Below are positions 1 to 10,777 of a stretch of DNA of 64,000 nucleotides, in pieces. The stretch lies in NCBI GenBank assembly GCA_032871835.1, contig CM065296.1, forward strand, positions 116,136,146 through 116,200,145. Direction: 5' to 3'. The notes beneath the pieces are model-generated. The model saw nothing but the letters and a program-made list of their open reading frames with translations, was not told the origin of the DNA and did no database searches. A program made the translations under genes and the position numbers. Source of the DNA: Dipteronia dyeriana (Eukaryota > Streptophyta > Magnoliopsida > Sapindales > Sapindaceae). Each line of letters begins with the position of its first letter. The first letter of the stretch is position 1.

Positions 1-607
1 AGAAGTTGAAGACGCCACACTCAAGAACAAGAAGAAGATGTGAGTGATAAGTCAAGTTTTCAGAACCAAAAAGAGATGAACTCTCACAATTTTTATTCAA
101 TTCAAGTCTGTCCAATTACATCCAATTCGTTCCTTTATATACTAAAACCCTAAACGAAAAGAAAGGCAATAAGCCATCCTAAAAGGAAACAAAATAATTC
201 GGCCATTAAGGCCTTATAATCAGAAGAAAACTAATTTGAGAAACTATTGACTTGCTCCCTAATTGGAAAGCTAAATCTGGAAACAAATCAGCCCCTTAAT
301 TTGGGAAACAAATCAACTATTATTCTTTGGAAATTAAAAGGGAATAAATCAGCCAAAGTTGACTCTTCTCCTAGCTTGTGCCACACACCCAAGTCTTCCT
401 TATTCGGCCCAATCAATTGCCTTGATGACATTAATTATGCCTTGGTCTTCATGTGGGATTATCTTGGACTTCAACAATTCAAAATCAGCCCAAGTGTCTT
501 GAATTAGGCCATTTAGTGCTTCTTTGAATCTCTTAGCTCTTGCCCTTGTTATTGGCCCAACCGGAACATGCAATGGATCATTTGATGCAGCTGCCTTGTT
601 CTCATCA
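1..607 (-). repeat. 3' LTR of the gypsy element (partial)
   Basis: Positions 1-607 repeat 5970-6576 at a constant offset of 5969 with one difference, an A at about 459 (GTGGGATTA) against C in the other copy (GTGGGCTTA). The inner edge is CTCATCA, so the LTR ends in CA next to the polypurine tract. About 140 bp of this LTR lie outside the window. The last 68 codons of pol lie within it. Confidence 0.95.
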
Positions 608-3393
608 TTCCCTCCCTCTTGAAAAGGATTTGTCCTCAAATCGTCGCCTACATCAAAAGGAGACAAATCAGAAACATTGAAGCTTGCACTAACATTGTAC
701 TCACCTGGAAGATCCAACTTGTATGCGTTATCATTGATTCTTTCAATCACTTGAAATGGGCCATCTCCCCTTGGAAGTAGTTTAGAACTCCGCTGGGCTG
801 GGAATCGTTCCTTCCTCATATGCAACCACACCCAATCACCGGGCTCAAACACAACCTTCTTACGCCCTTTATTTGCTTGATTGGCATATTGCTTAGTTCG
901 TCTCTCTATGTTTTCCCGAGTCTTTTCATGGATTTGCTTAACAAAATCTGCCTTTTTCTTTCCATCCAAGTTAACATGCTCATTCACAAGTAAAGGAATT
1001 AAATCCAAAGGAGTCAATGGGTTAAAACCATACACAATTTCAAAAGGCGAAAAATGAGTTGCAGAATGCACGCTCCTATTATAAGCAAACTCTACATGCG
1101 GCAGACAATCCTCCCATGTTTTCAAGTTCTTTTGTATTATAGCACGCAACAAGGTAGATAAAGTCCTATTAACTACTTCAGTTTGACCATCAGTTTGTGG
1201 ATGACAAGTGGTAGAAAATAAAAGTTTAGTGCCTAACTTACCCCACAAAGTCTTCCAAAAGTAGCTTAAGAACTTAGCATCTCTATCCGAAACAATGGTC
1301 TTAGGCATGCCATGCAATCTTACAATTTCTTTGAAAAACAAATCAGCAATATGTGATGCATCATCGGTTTTATGACAAGGAATGAAATGTGCCATTTTAG
1401 AAAACCTATCAACAACCACATAAATAGAGTCCCTACCCCTTTTTGACCTAGGCAAACCCAACACAAAATCCATAGAAATATCAATCCAAGGTCCATTAGG
1501 TATAGGCAAAGGAGTATACAATCCATGAGGCTTAATCCTAGACTTGGCTTGTCTACAAGTAATGCATTTCTCACAGATTCTTTCTACATCACGTTTCATA
1601 TGAGGCCAAAAAAAATGTTCATGCAAAGTATCTAGTGTCTTAGCTACACCAAAATGCCCCATCAAACCTCCCCCATGAGCTTCTCTAACAAGCAATTCAC
1701 GCAAAGAACTCTTAGGCACACATAATTTAGTTTCTCTAAACAAAAATCCATCATGCCTATAAAATTTACCAAATGCAGCCTTTTCACATGCATTGAACAC
1801 ATTACCAAAATCAGAATCTTCCACATACAACTGTTTAATGTATTCAAAACCAAACAATTTAGCATCCAAAGTAGAAAGTAGAACGTACCTTCTTGACAGA
1901 GCATCAGCGACCACGTTTTCCTTACCCTTTTTGTACCTGATCACATATGGAAACGTTTCAATGAACTCCACCCACTTGGCATGCCGCTTATTTAGCTTGT
2001 GTTGCCCCTTTATATGCTTTAAGGACTCATGATCCGTGTGAACCACAAATTCTTTTGGCCAAAGGTAGTGTTGCCAAGTTTCCAATGCTCTAATCAAAGC
2101 ATACATCTCCTTGTCATAGGTAGGATAATTCAAGGCTGCTCCACTTATCTTCTCACTAAAATATGCAATGGGACGACCTTCTTGCATTAGAACAGCTCCA
2201 ATACCTATTCCTGAAGCATCACACTCAATCTCAAAAGTTTTAGCAAAGTCAGGCAAAGCAAGCAAAGGTGCATTAGTTAATTTTTCCTTAATCAAGTTAA
2301 ATGCCTTTTCTTGTTCATTACCCCACTTAAAACCCACATTCTTTTTGATAACTTCGGTTAAAGGTGCAGCTACACTACTAAAATCTTTCACAAACCTCCT
2401 ATAAAAACTAGCCAACCCATGAAAACTTCTCACTTGTCCCACATTGGTAGGTTTCGGCCACTCCCTAATTGCCTTAACCTTTTCTTCATCAACCCCAATT
2501 CCCTTAGCACTAACAACAAAGCCCAGAAATACAAGTTTATCGGTGCAAAAGGTGCACTTTTTGAGATTAGCAAACAACTTTTCTGTTCTTAAAACTCCTA
2601 AAACAAGTTTTAAATGTTCAACATGCTCATCCAAGTTTTTGCTATAAATCAGAATGTCATCAAAATAAACAACCACAAACTTTCCAATAAAAGCACGCAA
2701 AATATGGTTCATTAATCTCATGAAAGTACTTGGTGCATTAGTTAATCCAAAAGGCATAACTAACCACTCATATAATCCATATTTTGTTTTGAAAGCAGTT
2801 TTCCACTCATCACCTTCCTTCATCCTAATTTGATGATATCCACTTTTAAGATCAATTTTAGTAAAAACAATAGAACCATGTAATTCATCAAGCATATCAT
2901 CTAATCTAGGAATAGGATGTCGATACTTTACAGTGATATTGTTGATGGCACGACAATCAATGCACATCCTCCATGATCCATCCTTCTTTGGCACAAGCAA
3001 TACAGGAACCGCACAAGGACTCATGCTCTCACGTACATACCCTTTTTCCATGAGCTCACTAACCTGCCTTTGAAGTTCCTTTGTCTCCTCAGGATTACTT
3101 CTATATGCTGGTCTATTTGGGATGGGTGCTCCGGGTACAAAGTCAATTTGGTGCTCAATCCCCCTTATTGGTGGTAAACCAATAGGCATCTCTTCGGGAA
3201 ACACTTCATCAAAGTCCTGCAATAGAGAAACAACAACACTAGGCAAAGAAGGGTTAAGTTCATTAGTACTAAAGCAAGCCTCTTTGTACAAAAGTACAAT
3301 CATTGGCTGATTTGAAAATAGAGCCTTTTTGACCTCACTCTCCCTTGCATAAAAGCTTACTTGTTTTCTCTCTCTCTTTTTCTCAACAACCAC
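400..3393 (-). CDS. Gypsy pol: RT, RNase H, integrase
   Basis: This 997-codon frame encodes the replication and integration enzymes. Reverse transcriptase covers about residues 120-300, with the YFDD catalytic motif at 243-246. RNase H follows at about 385-500 (ECDAS at 390-394, HTDHE at 452-456, ADALS at 496-500). Integrase has an HHCC finger (H573, H580, C610, C613) and the DDE triad D642, D703, E739. A basic [15 protein letters not shown] tail sits at 946-956. The listed start is a GTG inside an A-rich run; the frame is open upstream to a stop at 3418-3420, so pol was probably made as part of a Gag-Pol fusion rather than begun here. The frame continues past the polypurine tract and ends 208 bp inside the 3' LTR. 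No internal stop is seen. Confidence 0.95.
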   Translation of the reverse strand: MVVEKKRERKQVSFYARESEVKKALFSNQPMIVLLYKEACFSTNELNPSLPSVVVSLLQDFDEVFPEEMPIGLPPIRGIEHQIDFVPGAPIPNRPAYRSNPEETKELQRQVSELMEKGYVRESMSPCAVPVLLVPKKDGSWRMCIDCRAINNITVKYRHPIPRLDDMLDELHGSIVFTKIDLKSGYHQIRMKEGDEWKTAFKTKYGLYEWLVMPFGLTNAPSTFMRLMNHILRAFIGKFVVVYFDDILIYSKNLDEHVEHLKLVLGVLRTEKLFANLKKCTFCTDKLVFLGFVVSAKGIGVDEEKVKAIREWPKPTNVGQVRSFHGLASFYRRFVKDFSSVAAPLTEVIKKNVGFKWGNEQEKAFNLIKEKLTNAPLLALPDFAKTFEIECDASGIGIGAVLMQEGRPIAYFSEKISGAALNYPTYDKEMYALIRALETWQHYLWPKEFVVHTDHESLKHIKGQHKLNKRHAKWVEFIETFPYVIRYKKGKENVVADALSRRYVLLSTLDAKLFGFEYIKQLYVEDSDFGNVFNACEKAAFGKFYRHDGFLFRETKLCVPKSSLRELLVREAHGGGLMGHFGVAKTLDTLHEHFFWPHMKRDVERICEKCITCRQAKSRIKPHGLYTPLPIPNGPWIDISMDFVLGLPRSKRGRDSIYVVVDRFSKMAHFIPCHKTDDASHIADLFFKEIVRLHGMPKTIVSDRDAKFLSYFWKTLWGKLGTKLLFSTTCHPQTDGQTEVVNRTLSTLLRAIIQKNLKTWEDCLPHVEFAYNRSVHSATHFSPFEIVYGFNPLTPLDLIPLLVNEHVNLDGKKKADFVKQIHEKTRENIERRTKQYANQANKGRKKVVFEPGDWVWLHMRKERFPAQRSSKLLPRGDGPFQVIERINDNAYKLDLPGEYNVSASFNVSDLSPFDVGDDLRTNPFQEGGNDENKAAASNDPLHVPVGPITRARAKRFKEALNGLIQDTWADFELLKSKIIPHEDQGIINVIKAIDWAE
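608..620 (-). other. Polypurine tract of the gypsy element
   Basis: The minus strand reads AAGAGGGAGGGAA directly before the TG that opens the 3' LTR, the expected place for the plus-strand primer. The same bases are translated as part of pol (residues about 925-929, QEGGN), so the tract is both coding and a replication signal. Confidence 0.85.
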
Positions 3394-5230
3394 TTTTTCT
3401 TTTTTTTTCTTTTTTTGTTATTTCAGAATCTTTTTCTTTTCTCTCTCTTTCTTTTGAACTCTCACTCTCACTCTCTTTTTTTACATCTCTCTCTTTTCTT
3501 AACCTTACTTGATCTTCATACACTTGTTTTGGGGTTAAAGGTACAAGAGTGATTGATTTTTTATTGAGTACAAAGGAGTATCTATTGGTATACCCATCAT
3601 GGGTCACATGCCTATCGAACTGCCATGGTCTCCCCAAAAGGATATGGCCCGCATTCATTGGTACCACATCACAAAGGACTTCATCTTTGTACTTTCCAAT
3701 TGAAAACGTCACCAACACTTGTTTAGTCACCTTGATTTCCCCACTATCATTTAACCACTGTAGCTTATATGGTTTTGGATGCCTCAAAGTGGTTAAATTC
3801 AATTTCTCCACAAAATTAGTGCTAGCCACATTAGTACAACTCCCCCCATCAATGATCATGCTACATACCTTATCATTAACATGGCAGCGGGTATGAAAAA
3901 TGTTGTCACGTTGTACCTCATCATCTTCCTTGGCTTGAGCACTAAGAGCTCTTCTCGCCACCAAAAGCTCTCCGTCCACCGGATATTCAATATCACTTGC
4001 ATCCTCCAAAGGTGGCATGGACTCATCATCAGATTCACCTTCAGATTCGATCTCACCATCATCCTTCAAAACCATTACTCTCTTGTTTGGGCATTGAGAT
4101 GCAATATGACCTGCTCCCAGACACTTAAAGCACTTAATGTCACGATTTCTAGAAGGTTGAGAATCTGATGTACCTTGTTTTAATGTGCCTCCGACTTTAT
4201 GATCTCTGGAAGGTTCGGCCTTGGCCTTGAAACTAGATTGGTCATCCCTCTTGCTCCAATTCGATTTCCATGATGATGAAGAACCCGAATTTTGCCCAAC
4301 CCGTGTTGAACTCTTTCTCTTCAACTGTTGTTCCACCTTAATTGCCATGTGTACCATGTCACTCAATTCAACATAATGTTGCAACTCCACCACATTTGCT
4401 ATGTCTCGGTTTAGTCCATTTAAAAACCTAGCCATAGTAGCCTCTCGGTCTTCCTCTACATCAGCTCGAATCATGGCTATCTCCATCTCCTTGTAGTAAT
4501 CTTCAACACACTTAGACCCTTGAGTAAGGGTTTGTAATTTTTGAAACAAACCCCTATAATAGTGACTCGGAATGAAACGCTTCCTCATGACAGCTTTCAT
4601 CTCCTCCCAAGTCTCAATAGGTCTTTCTCCATGTCGTCTTCTACTCACAATCAATTGATCCCACCAAACGATAGCATAATCAGTAAATTCTATGGCAACC
4701 AACTTTACCTTCTTTAATTCAGAATAGTCATGGCAGTCAAATACCAATTCTATTCTTTTCTCCCACTCTAAATAAGCTTCGGGATCAGTTTTACCTTGGA
4801 ACGTTGGGATTTTCACCTTTATACTACCCAAATTATTATCAGCCCTCTCTCCATACCTATCTCCTCTATACCCATACCTATCTTCTCTATTCCCATACCT
4901 AACTCCTCTACCTCCCATTTCACGCCTCAATCTACCTGTACCCACATTGGACATGCGATCACCCTCCTCTAGGTCATTCCCATAATCATCATCATAATCG
5001 TCTCTAGGTGGGTTTCTTTCTCTTCGTTCCATATTAGGAACCCTAATTTGTTGCACCCTTTGTGAACTAGACTCCACCTTATCTATCCTATCATGCACCT
5101 CACCAATCTTAATCTCCATCCGCTCCATGTTTTTTTGTATGGCTTTATACAAAAAATTAAGATCTATCGTTTCTGGTGCATCATCAGATAAGTCTCTACT
5201 TTTATCGCGTGACATATTTGAAACCTGCAA
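3383..5230 (-). CDS. Gypsy gag and aspartic protease
   Basis: This 615-aa polyprotein has an acidic and Arg/Tyr-rich N-terminus, a retrotransposon gag core at about residues 137-300, a CCHC zinc knuckle at 367-380 ([14 protein letters not shown]) and a retroviral-type protease region with IIDGGS at 459-464 and ILLGRPW at 529-535. Many gypsy proteases have DSG; DGG here is read directly and is, to my knowledge, also found in plant elements. The C-terminus is a Lys/Glu-rich tail that runs into a purine tract, where the frame stops 11 bp after pol becomes the overlapping frame. It lies just downstream of the leader and is the first ORF after the primer site. Confidence 0.93.
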   Translation of the reverse strand: MQVSNMSRDKSRDLSDDAPETIDLNFLYKAIQKNMERMEIKIGEVHDRIDKVESSSQRVQQIRVPNMERRERNPPRDDYDDDYGNDLEEGDRMSNVGTGRLRREMGGRGVRYGNREDRYGYRGDRYGERADNNLGSIKVKIPTFQGKTDPEAYLEWEKRIELVFDCHDYSELKKVKLVAIEFTDYAIVWWDQLIVSRRRHGERPIETWEEMKAVMRKRFIPSHYYRGLFQKLQTLTQGSKCVEDYYKEMEIAMIRADVEEDREATMARFLNGLNRDIANVVELQHYVELSDMVHMAIKVEQQLKRKSSTRVGQNSGSSSSWKSNWSKRDDQSSFKAKAEPSRDHKVGGTLKQGTSDSQPSRNRDIKCFKCLGAGHIASQCPNKRVMVLKDDGEIESEGESDDESMPPLEDASDIEYPVDGELLVARRALSAQAKEDDEVQRDNIFHTRCHVNDKVCSMIIDGGSCTNVASTNFVEKLNLTTLRHPKPYKLQWLNDSGEIKVTKQVLVTFSIGKYKDEVLCDVVPMNAGHILLGRPWQFDRHVTHDGYTNRYSFVLNKKSITLVPLTPKQVYEDQVRLRKERDVKKESESESSKERERKEKDSEITKKEKKRKSGC

Positions 5231-5815
5231 AGCAAAAGAAATTAGTAAGCCTCACAAACACTCCCTCACGTGTTTACTCTCAAAGATGGTGGCACTCACA
5301 CTCGTGTTTTCACTCAATTCTTTGGCTTTTACCCTTTGATGAGCTCACACACTCTTGCCTTTTTCCACTCTTTGTTAACTCTTTCAGTTCTTCCTTCTTT
5401 TTTTTTTTGACTTATACGGACACTCACAAGAAGTGCGAGAAAAATAGAAGTAACTGAGCAAAAGGACAAGAATAATGAAGACGAAATTCTTTAGCTATTA
5501 AATTTTATTTTTTTTTGAATATCAATGCATGAAATCAAGATAATGAATAGAAATAGTTGATATAGGTTCAACTACACGACCCAAAAAAAAAATTGTTTGT
5601 TTTTTTTTTTTTTTTTACCGACCTTGATCAAGTGGACACAAGCAAGCTTTTGGTACTTTTTTTTTTTTTTTCTTGGTACCTGATTTGATCAAACTTTTTT
5701 TTTTTTTTTTTTTTTGTACCTGGTTTGATCAAACTTTTTTTTTTTTTTTGTTGAAACAAATGAATACAGATAAGAGAAAGAACAAGGATAGATTAAACCT
5801 GATTTAGAAGCCTAA
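5231..5815 (-). other. Gypsy untranslated leader with homopolymer tracts
   Basis: This stretch between gag and the primer site has no long ORF in the element's sense. It contains several runs of 10-20 T on the plus strand (A on the element RNA), and the motif GTACCTGRTTTGATCAAACT occurs more than once around 5677-5735, showing local duplication. Confidence 0.7.
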
Positions 5816-5827
5816 GCTCTGATACCA
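5816..5827 (-). other. Primer binding site, initiator tRNA-Met type
   Basis: The minus strand reads TGGTATCAGAGC two bases inside the 5' LTR, the standard complement to the 3' end of initiator tRNA-Met used by many plant LTR retrotransposons. Confidence 0.9.
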
Positions 5828-5829
5828 AC

Positions 5830-6576
5830 TGATATGAACCTCACCAAGAGCAGTGAGACCCGGAACCAATATATGGTAACGAAGGATCGTTTTCTAACCA
5901 AGTTTATAAACAAGAACGTTATCGGACCGCGACCCGTTACCTATAAAGAGGTAAGAACCAACGGTATCAAGAAGTTGAAGACGCCACACTCAAGAACAAG
6001 AAGAAGATGTGAGTGATAAGTCAAGTTTTCAGAACCAAAAAGAGATGAACTCTCACAATTTTTATTCAATTCAAGTCTGTCCAATTACATCCAATTCGTT
6101 CCTTTATATACTAAAACCCTAAACGAAAAGAAAGGCAATAAGCCATCCTAAAAGGAAACAAAATAATTCGGCCATTAAGGCCTTATAATCAGAAGAAAAC
6201 TAATTTGAGAAACTATTGACTTGCTCCCTAATTGGAAAGCTAAATCTGGAAACAAATCAGCCCCTTAATTTGGGAAACAAATCAACTATTATTCTTTGGA
6301 AATTAAAAGGGAATAAATCAGCCAAAGTTGACTCTTCTCCTAGCTTGTGCCACACACCCAAGTCTTCCTTATTCGGCCCAATCAATTGCCTTGATGACAT
6401 TAATTATGCCTTGGTCTTCATGTGGGCTTATCTTGGACTTCAACAATTCAAAATCAGCCCAAGTGTCTTGAATTAGGCCATTTAGTGCTTCTTTGAATCT
6501 CTTAGCTCTTGCCCTTGTTATTGGCCCAACCGGAACATGCAATGGATCATTTGATGCAGCTGCCTTGTTCTCATCA
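5830..6576 (-). repeat. 5' LTR of the gypsy element
   Basis: This 747-bp LTR begins TGATATGAACC next to the primer site and ends CTCATCA at 6576 on the plus strand (TG...CA). Positions 5970-6576 match 1-607 with one difference. It is the promoter-bearing copy for the minus-strand element. Confidence 0.93.
6101..6121 (-). promoter_or_regulatory. LTR TATA box with adjacent telo-box
   Basis: The minus strand reads TTTTAGTATATAAAGG, a good TATA box in the middle of the LTR where U3 meets R. Immediately upstream in the same sense lies the complement of AAACCCTAAAC, a telo-box-like motif common in plant promoters. Function is inferred from position only. Confidence 0.5.
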
Positions 6577-7699
6577 GGAGTCTTCTAATACTTGTATAGT
6601 TCTACACTGGCTTTCATCGGAAATTGCTTCCTCTGTTTGTCATACGAGTCCACACACTACTAATCACATAATTCTTTTTGTTTGAGGCTCTTCATTCAGT
6701 CATATTTGTCATTCATGATATCAACTTCACATAGTCCTTTTTACAATTTGCTCACTTGTTCACAATTTGTATCACAGGAAAAGAACTCTGTACCATATGT
6801 AAAAAACAATTGACAATCCTTTGTTATTCTAGCATGGTTTTACTCATTATATTCAAGTTCCTTACTAGGCTTTTAAGTAAGTCGTTCCCATGCTATTTAC
6901 TCGTGTCAACGTATATAGGTCAGTTAATAGATGAAGTCAATCGAAAGCTCATGCTGGTGCCTGGTGATGCACTACTGGTAAGATGTTCACATCCCTTGTT
7001 TCCTTGATGCAATATCCAACAATGAATGAGAATTGTCCAAAGCAAGAAATGTCAAAAAAACCTTTATAATGCCATAGTGTTAATGAGCAACTAAAACTAC
7101 ATATAAGACATTGATTGTGAATATGATCAACTAGCTTTCAATATAAAGTTTTGGTACAAGTACAACACCATATTAATACTCGTCAAGTTGAAAAATGGTG
7201 TAACAGTTGATTTCACTGATAAAATTCACATAAAATGATTCAAATGAGAATAAAACCAGTATATTCACCCTTGTATTTTGAAGTGGAAAAAGAGATTTGT
7301 CCCATTATAACTAATAAAAGTGGAGGAATTTTTATTTCTTAAATAAATTAATCCTCATTCACACATTAGCCATTTAACACGAATTTATATATTCCAAGAG
7401 CTCATTTTCAACTTTGTTAGGCAAACCCCAACACAACTACCTCCAGTTCCATCACATATAAAACAACCCCAAATCTCCCGTTAATGAGATTGCAAATCCA
7501 TCCCCACGTGTCACCACTCCATAATTAATCATACATTTAATACTAAATAAAATCATCAGGACACGTGGCATTACCAGACTCTGGGAGATGATTAAGTGAG
7601 ATCTCTCTCTCATAGCTCAAAGTCGTTGGAATTAGTAAACTCCTTGATGTCGTTTAGTACTGTCCGCACAGGATTAGCTCCCAGCAGATGGTCCTGAGT
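6577..7699. other. Spacer between gypsy element and WD40 gene
   Basis: No complete gene is visible. A short exon-like piece at about 6920-6979 is framed by TATATAG and GTAAGA and would read QLIDEVNRKLMLVPGDALL, which I cannot assign. The part near 7440-7690 is less AT-rich and likely carries the 3' untranslated region of the WD40 gene; it contains ACACGTGGCA near 7561. Confidence 0.45.
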
Positions 7700-9043
7700 C
7701 TATAGCGGCATCTTAGCCGTTGGATTGATATCAGGAGCAATCTCAGAGACACTCCACACCTTCACAGATTTATCAAGGCTCCCACTATAAACAACCCACC
7801 GTTGACCACGACTGGTTGACTCACGATCACGATCACGATCCTCCTCGACAGCCAAGCACTTGACCGGGCCAGTATGCCCCGTCAGCACAGAGAGACACGT
7901 GTGAATGGCTCCGTCTCTCTTCCACACACATATGGTTTTATCCGCTGATCCGCTGAACACCAGATTCCCTGCAGCCGCAAGACAAAGGACCGCAAGCTTG
8001 TGACCTTTAAGGACCCCACCGTGAGATAACTGCTTCTCACGTTCCCAAAAGTTGACCAAACCATCACTGGACCCACAGTACACAATCGAACCGGACCCGT
8101 TCACAGCCAAAGCTGTAACCGCACATTCTTGTTTCAACAACGTTTGTACGAGTGTGTGCTTTGTCGATTTACCTTGTTGATCTCTTTTCCAAGCTTTAAC
8201 GGTACCGTCTGCCGATCCTGTGAATACCATACCTTCAGACCTCGCTATAACAGAGTTAACGGCGTCCTCGTGAGAGTTAATTGACTCCAAACATTTCGAG
8301 TCCGAAAGTCTCCAAACTTTAACGGTTCTGTCCCAAGAAGCCGTGTATAACAGCCCGCTGTCTGAATCCAAGCTCATGCATGAAACGGCGTCGGAGTGTT
8401 TGATCCAGAGAGCGGTACGGTGGCGTCTCACTTCAACGTAATTGCTTGGTTTAATTGAGCTCTTAAATATATCCTTGAGAGTCGGTAACGTACCGGACCG
8501 TTTGTGGACACTCGGGTTCTTCGAAGAAACTTTCCAAACACGTATCTTGCCGTCCTGGTGACCTGTAAAAATCTTGTCGCCGGAGATAACGATAGCTTTG
8601 ACGAGACCACTGTTTGCTTTGAAGCCAGTAAATTCTTTAAGATTTTTCCAGACACGAATGTTCTTGCTATCGGAGCCAGTGTACAGGAGATCTTTAGTGG
8701 CGGCTAAAGAGTAAATATGACCTTCTTCACGAACAAGTGAGCCGATGAGACCGTTCGCGGCAACGCTCTCGTCAAATTGTGCCCAAGGAGCTTTACTTCC
8801 ATTGCATGAAGCTGTTTGGTTCCACGGTGACATGGTCATTGGTGAACCCTCGCAGCTCATCCGGTTCGGGTCGTAAAACGTCGCACTCATAGCCGAAGCA
8901 CTACTGGGTCGGATCGAATAATCCTCCTCTTTCGCTGTCGAAGACATATTTGGATCCGAATGCACCATGTTGTTAAACTTCGATCTTGGAATAGTGTTTT
9001 TCTTGGATTCACCTAACACTCTGCTACCTCCTCCTTCTCTCAT
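7700..9043 (-). CDS. JINGUBANG-like WD40 repeat protein, intronless
   Basis: This intact 447-aa protein is made of seven WD40 repeats after a Ser-rich, likely disordered N-terminus (about 1-100). Repeats lie at roughly 104-134, 142-173, 214-248, 254-288, 301-336, 345-377 and 386-433, most ending in a W-D/W-K type signature such as IRVWK, VKVWR and ICVWK. Seven repeats would close one beta-propeller for protein binding. Order, length and lack of introns match the plant JINGUBANG (JGB) family; the Arabidopsis founder is reported as a negative regulator of pollen germination, and that role is not shown here. A charged insert with an RDRDRDRE-type run (about 403-408) lengthens the last repeat. 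The start is the first ATG after a GA-rich leader. Which JGB paralogue this is cannot be settled by eye. Confidence 0.93.
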   Translation of the reverse strand: MREGGGSRVLGESKKNTIPRSKFNNMVHSDPNMSSTAKEEDYSIRPSSASAMSATFYDPNRMSCEGSPMTMSPWNQTASCNGSKAPWAQFDESVAANGLIGSLVREEGHIYSLAATKDLLYTGSDSKNIRVWKNLKEFTGFKANSGLVKAIVISGDKIFTGHQDGKIRVWKVSSKNPSVHKRSGTLPTLKDIFKSSIKPSNYVEVRRHRTALWIKHSDAVSCMSLDSDSGLLYTASWDRTVKVWRLSDSKCLESINSHEDAVNSVIARSEGMVFTGSADGTVKAWKRDQQGKSTKHTLVQTLLKQECAVTALAVNGSGSIVYCGSSDGLVNFWEREKQLSHGGVLKGHKLAVLCLAAAGNLVFSGSADKTICVWKRDGAIHTCLSVLTGHTGPVKCLAVEEDRDRDRESTSRGQRWVVYSGSLDKSVKVWSVSEIAPDINPTAKMPL

Positions 9044-9220
9044 TCCAATCCAAGAAATTAAAATTATCTAAAATTATATAACAACCAAAAAAACAAAAAC
9101 AAAAACAAATAAAAAAAACTTATTGAAATGGAGGATCGGAGAGAGAGAGGAGAGAGTTGTTTTTATGAAAGAGCTAAAGGCGGGAGAGGAGAGAAGGAGA
9201 TATAAAAATATATAGCTAAC
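9044..9220 (-). promoter_or_regulatory. Promoter and GA-rich leader of the WD40 gene
   Basis: On the minus strand a TATATATTTTTATA stretch (about 9200-9216) lies some 160-170 bp before the ATG, followed by a CT-rich 5' leader (GAGAGAGAGG on the plus strand around 9137-9155). The layout fits a TATA promoter with a pyrimidine-rich leader. Confidence 0.5.
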
Positions 9221-9591
9221 AAGGAACGGTTTACATAACAGCAACCGTAGGATGGTGACAGGTACGCGTATAAAAGATATGTTTTTACGGGGCCCGGAGA
9301 ATCGGGGTCGGATTTTCTAATAATAACGTGCGTGTTAGTTTTATTAGTTGTAATATATATGGTTGTTTTTGTTCAATGGTCATCTCTTTTAATTGCTAAT
9401 TTTAGATATTTGTCGTTTGTATATTTTAAGTTGTGTTGAGGAGACGAAGAAAATTCGAAAAATATATATATATACATGGAAATCAATAAATCGGATCGGG
9501 TCGGGTTAATTATATCGTCGAATCACGTGCTGCCAGACTTGAGTTGAAGTGGACCCAAGTAGGATTTTCCATTTTAAGAGAATGTTTTCAA
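9221..9591. other. Upstream flank of the WD40 gene
   Basis: No ORF of note. A G-box core CACGTG lies at 9524-9529, about 480 bp upstream of the WD40 ATG, and may belong to its promoter. The rest is AT-rich. Confidence 0.4.
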
Positions 9592-10777
9592 TACCGTTGT
9601 TTTTTTAACTTAAAACTTAATGGGTCTGAATTGAATTCATTAAGTTGTTTTGTTTATTTTTTAAAGTGGTCAAACAACTTAAAAATAAAAAAAAAAACAA
9701 CTTAAAATAAAAAGTAAGAAATCTTGACTTTTAACTTAATTTCAAATCATTAGATTACATTTAATATATTCACTCCCAAATCTACCCTCCCAAAAAAGAT
9801 ATATTTTCAAATCTATTCTAATTTGATATGGTATAGAATTATATATATAACATATTTTTTATTTTAAACAGGTTTTAGAAAGGAAAAAAAAAACTATAAT
9901 CACTTCTTTATACTAAATTTTTCATGGATTGAACAATTGAATTTATTTAGCTCCTACAAAATCCTGATAAGAACTCTGTATATATTTTTTATCTAACTAT
10001 TCATCTAGTACTCAATAAATTTATCTACTGTATTGATTCGATTTTGTGGTTTGAATATGCTATAGAATAATTATATATATATATATATATATATATTCAA
10101 TAATCTATTTCAAAAAAAAAAATCAATATGTTTTTTTTACTTCCGGTGCATATTGAACTTGAGTTCTTTTTTTTTTTTAACAATAACTTGAACTCTTTAT
10201 ATGAGATTGAACAATTGAATTTCTTTAGCTCCTATCAAGATAAAACTTTGTATAATTTTTTTTTATCTAATTATTTATGTAGTACTCAATAAATTTATCT
10301 ACTGGATTGATTCAATTTTATGGCTTGAAGATGTTATAGAATAATTATACATATATATAATTCAAGAACCAATTTTTTTTTAAAAAAATCAATAACTTTT
10401 TTTTTCATACGGTGCATATTGAACTTGAACTCTTTTTTCAAAATAATAAATTAAAATTGGACTTTGTTTGAAGAACATGTAAAATTATATTTTTTGATAA
10501 TTTTTTTGTTTTGTTAAATTGAATTTTGTTTACCAAATAACATAAAAAATCTTATAAAAAATGGTGCATATTAAATTGTTTCTTTTAATTAGTATGGGTA
10601 TATATATATAATTAGTTATTTTCAGACAATTTTATTTTAGAAAAACAAACATGTTGACAGTATATTCAGATGTGAGAAAAAAAAAACATGTCATTCAGAT
10701 TCAGATTTCAATCACCATTCAATCTTCAGAAAAAATCAGAATTATTCAGTTTTCAGACAAAAAAACAAACGATCCCT
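9592..10777 (-). mobile_element. Old non-autonomous DNA transposon, same family as 61992-62761
   Basis: Both ends match the element at 61992-62761 in opposite orientation. The left end (AACTTAAAACTTAATG, GTGGTCAAACAACTTAAAAA) is the reverse complement of that element's right end. The right end (CAGACAAAAAAACAAACGAT) is the reverse complement of its left end. The left terminal repeat is worn (ACCGTTGTTTTTTT against GGGTCGTTTGTTTTT) and no clean target duplication remains. It is longer than its sister (about 1186 against 770 bp), mainly because of an internal duplication. There is no coding capacity. Confidence 0.75.
9926..10436. repeat. Imperfect tandem duplication of about 275 bp
   Basis: GATTGAACAATTGAATTT occurs at about 9927 and 10205, GTACTCAATAAATTTATCTA at about 10008 and 10282, and GGTGCATATTGAACTTGA at about 10146 and 10411. 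The order and spacing show two tandem units of 263-278 bp inside the transposon. A third partial GGTGCATATT lies near 10562. Confidence 0.75.

Larger units (their letters stand above)
1..6576 (-). mobile_element. Ty3/gypsy LTR retrotransposon, nearly complete, young
   Basis: Read on the minus strand the order is 5' LTR (5830-6576), primer binding site, leader, gag-protease, pol, polypurine tract and 3' LTR (from 607 leftwards, cut by the window edge). The order protease, RT, RNase H, integrase is that of Ty3/gypsy. The C-terminus ends in a [15 protein letters not shown] tail encoded inside the LTR, a layout I associate with CRM-type chromoviruses; that clade placement is from memory and is an inference. 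LTR copies differ at one base in the 607 bp that can be compared, so the insertion is recent. The only coding defect I see is the gag-pol frame change. The left target duplication lies outside the window. Confidence 0.95.

Noticed and set aside
247..507. 86-aa plus-strand ORF, repeated at 6216-6476
   Set aside because: It is the antisense shadow of the pol C-terminus within the LTR and occurs in both LTRs for that reason.
6756..7007. 83-aa ORF next to the gypsy LTR
   Set aside because: The frame crosses what look like splice signals; only a 60-70 bp part looks coding, so I list it as an exon-like piece, not a gene.
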